A DNA stretch of 64,000 bases from Bacteroidales bacterium (lineage in GTDB: Bacteria; Bacteroidota; Bacteroidia; Bacteroidales; JACABE01): assembly GCA_023251515.1 (NCBI GenBank), contig JAHEYQ010000018.1:1-64000 (forward strand). Reading direction: 5' to 3'. The notes under the pieces are model-generated. The model saw only the letters and a list, made by a program, of their open reading frames with translations, did not search any database and was not told where the DNA came from. Below, piece after piece: positions 63,134-64,000 of this stretch. The first letter of the stretch is position 1; each line of letters opens with the position of its first letter. A program made the translations under genes and the position numbers.

Positions 63134-64000
63134 CTAATTATTTATCATTAATACAACACCTGTTATCAGAATATTGAAAATTGCAATAGGAATCAGCCAG
63201 GTCCAACCCAAACGCATCAGCTGATCATAACGAAAACGGGGCAATGTCCATCTGATCCACATAAATAAAAATCCGAAAAAGGATATTTTCATAAAAAAGA
63301 CAACGACACCAATAATTGCCATCCAATTTTGAGACAATCCTAAACTATCTTCAAAAGGAAAATGATAACCACCAAAGAAAAGAGCAGAAATTACAGCACT
63401 TGAAATAAACATATTGATGTATTCGGCAAACAGAAAGAAACCCAGTTTCATACTGCTGTATTCAGTATGAAAGCCACCAACAAGTTCAGTTTCACATTCG
63501 GGCAAATCAAAAGGAGCACGGTTACATTCCGCCAATGCACAAATCATAAATATCAAAAAACCAACAGGTTGATACCAGATATTCCAGTTAATACCTTTTT
63601 GTTGTGAAATAATTTCATTCAAACTTAAAGAATCTGACATCATCACAATAGCCAGAATTGCCAAACCCATAGCTAACTCATAACTAATCATTTGAGACGC
63701 TGCACGTATGGCACCAAGTAATGAATATTTATTATTTGAAGCCCAACCACCAAGCATAATTCCATAAACACCCACAGAGGTAACTGCCACAATATAAAGG
63801 ATACCTATATTAATATCAGCAACTTGCAAAGCATATTCTTTACCACCAATATTTAAAGAACTTCCCCATGGAATTACTGCACTTGTGAGCAATGCTACAA
63901 ACATAGCCAACATAGGTCCCATAATAAACAAAAATCGATTTGCCGTATTTGGCATAAATTCTTCTTTAAACAAAAGCTTCAACCCATCAGCTAAAGGCTG
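63134..64000 (-). CDS. nuoH: NADH-quinone oxidoreductase subunit H, 5' end cut by the window
   Basis: The visible part has about 288 residues; the reading frame runs off the window end (QPLADGLKLLFKEEFMP continues before the first in-frame TTG), so the true start lies beyond 64000. Its quinone-site segments include LAMGLAILAIVMMSD, ALAECNRAPFDLPECETELVGGFHTEYSSMKLGFFLFAEY, and WIRWTLPRFRYDQLMRLGW. NuoH is the anchor between arms. First visible gene of nuoHIJKLMN. Confidence 0.95.
   Translation of the reverse strand, partial: QPLADGLKLLFKEEFMPNTANRFLFIMGPMLAMFVALLTSAVIPWGSSLNIGGKEYALQVADINIGILYIVAVTSVGVYGIMLGGWASNNKYSLLGAIRAASQMISYELAMGLAILAIVMMSDSLSLNEIISQQKGINWNIWYQPVGFLIFMICALAECNRAPFDLPECETELVGGFHTEYSSMKLGFFLFAEYINMFISSAVISALFFGGYHFPFEDSLGLSQNWMAIIGVVVFFMKISFFGFLFMWIRWTLPRFRYDQLMRLGWTWLIPIAIFNILITGVVLMINN

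Noticed and set aside
63134..63982. Complete 282-aa nuoH starting at 63982
   Set aside because: The frame continues without stop to 64000 with conserved NuoH sequence, so the gene is truncated by the window.

Overview
The window is AT-rich (roughly one third G+C by eye) and reads as a chromosomal segment of a member of the Bacteroidota. Supporting signs are TonB-dependent receptors without proteobacterial partners, C-terminal type IX secretion (T9SS) sorting domains, an UpxY-type antiterminator, Bacteroidota-style lipoproteins, FISUMP domains, and repeated promoter -7 boxes of the form TAnnTTTG with A-rich rather than Shine-Dalgarno leaders. No rRNA, tRNA, insertion sequence, phage or CRISPR array was recognised.

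Layout. 1-2700: small unknown genes, a set of short repeats and an unannotated 57-residue membrane protein. 2796-10220 (minus): a cobalamin-riboswitch operon running T9SS DUF4465-like protein, second T9SS surface protein, BtuB-like receptor, second TonB receptor, BtuG-like lipoprotein, with a 22-codon reading frame between riboswitch and first gene. 10339-12435: an alkaline-phosphatase-superfamily lipoprotein and thiL. 12489-16726: sufB, a small membrane protein, sufC, sufD. 16737-19402: an unknown gene, then a UpxY antiterminator with a single nucleotide-sugar dehydrogenase. 19425-21618: thioesterase, meaB, RNase H. 21732-25200: TonB receptor and LytS-type kinase. 25356-30098: a small T9SS protein and a 1353-residue repeat/FISUMP protein. 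30105-32056: NIF3-like protein and its usual zinc-ribbon partner. 32175-35622: DUF2231 protein, exported rubrerythrin, NUDIX hydrolase, Ig-like lipoprotein. 35713-37827: secreted metal-binding-type protein and an ECF sigma/anti-sigma/Spy-like set. 37917-43560: MltF-like transglycosylase, transglutaminase-thioredoxin fusion, adenosine deaminase-like protein, DUF4468-like protein. 43601-51413: two M16 proteases and dnaX. 51718-54131: LytS/LytTR two-component pair and a lipocalin. 54160-56946: polA. 57000-64000: respiratory complex I genes nuoN to nuoH on the minus strand, nuoH being cut by the window end.

How it fits together. The B12-uptake operon and MeaB (chaperone of B12-dependent methylmalonyl-CoA mutase) point to a cell that imports cobalamin and uses it in propionate/succinate metabolism. 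SUF supplies Fe-S clusters, for example to NuoI. T9SS-sorted proteins imply that a type IX system is encoded elsewhere. The most interesting region is the riboswitch operon: it couples two predicted T9SS-exported proteins with BtuB/BtuG and has a possible leader peptide just after the aptamer.
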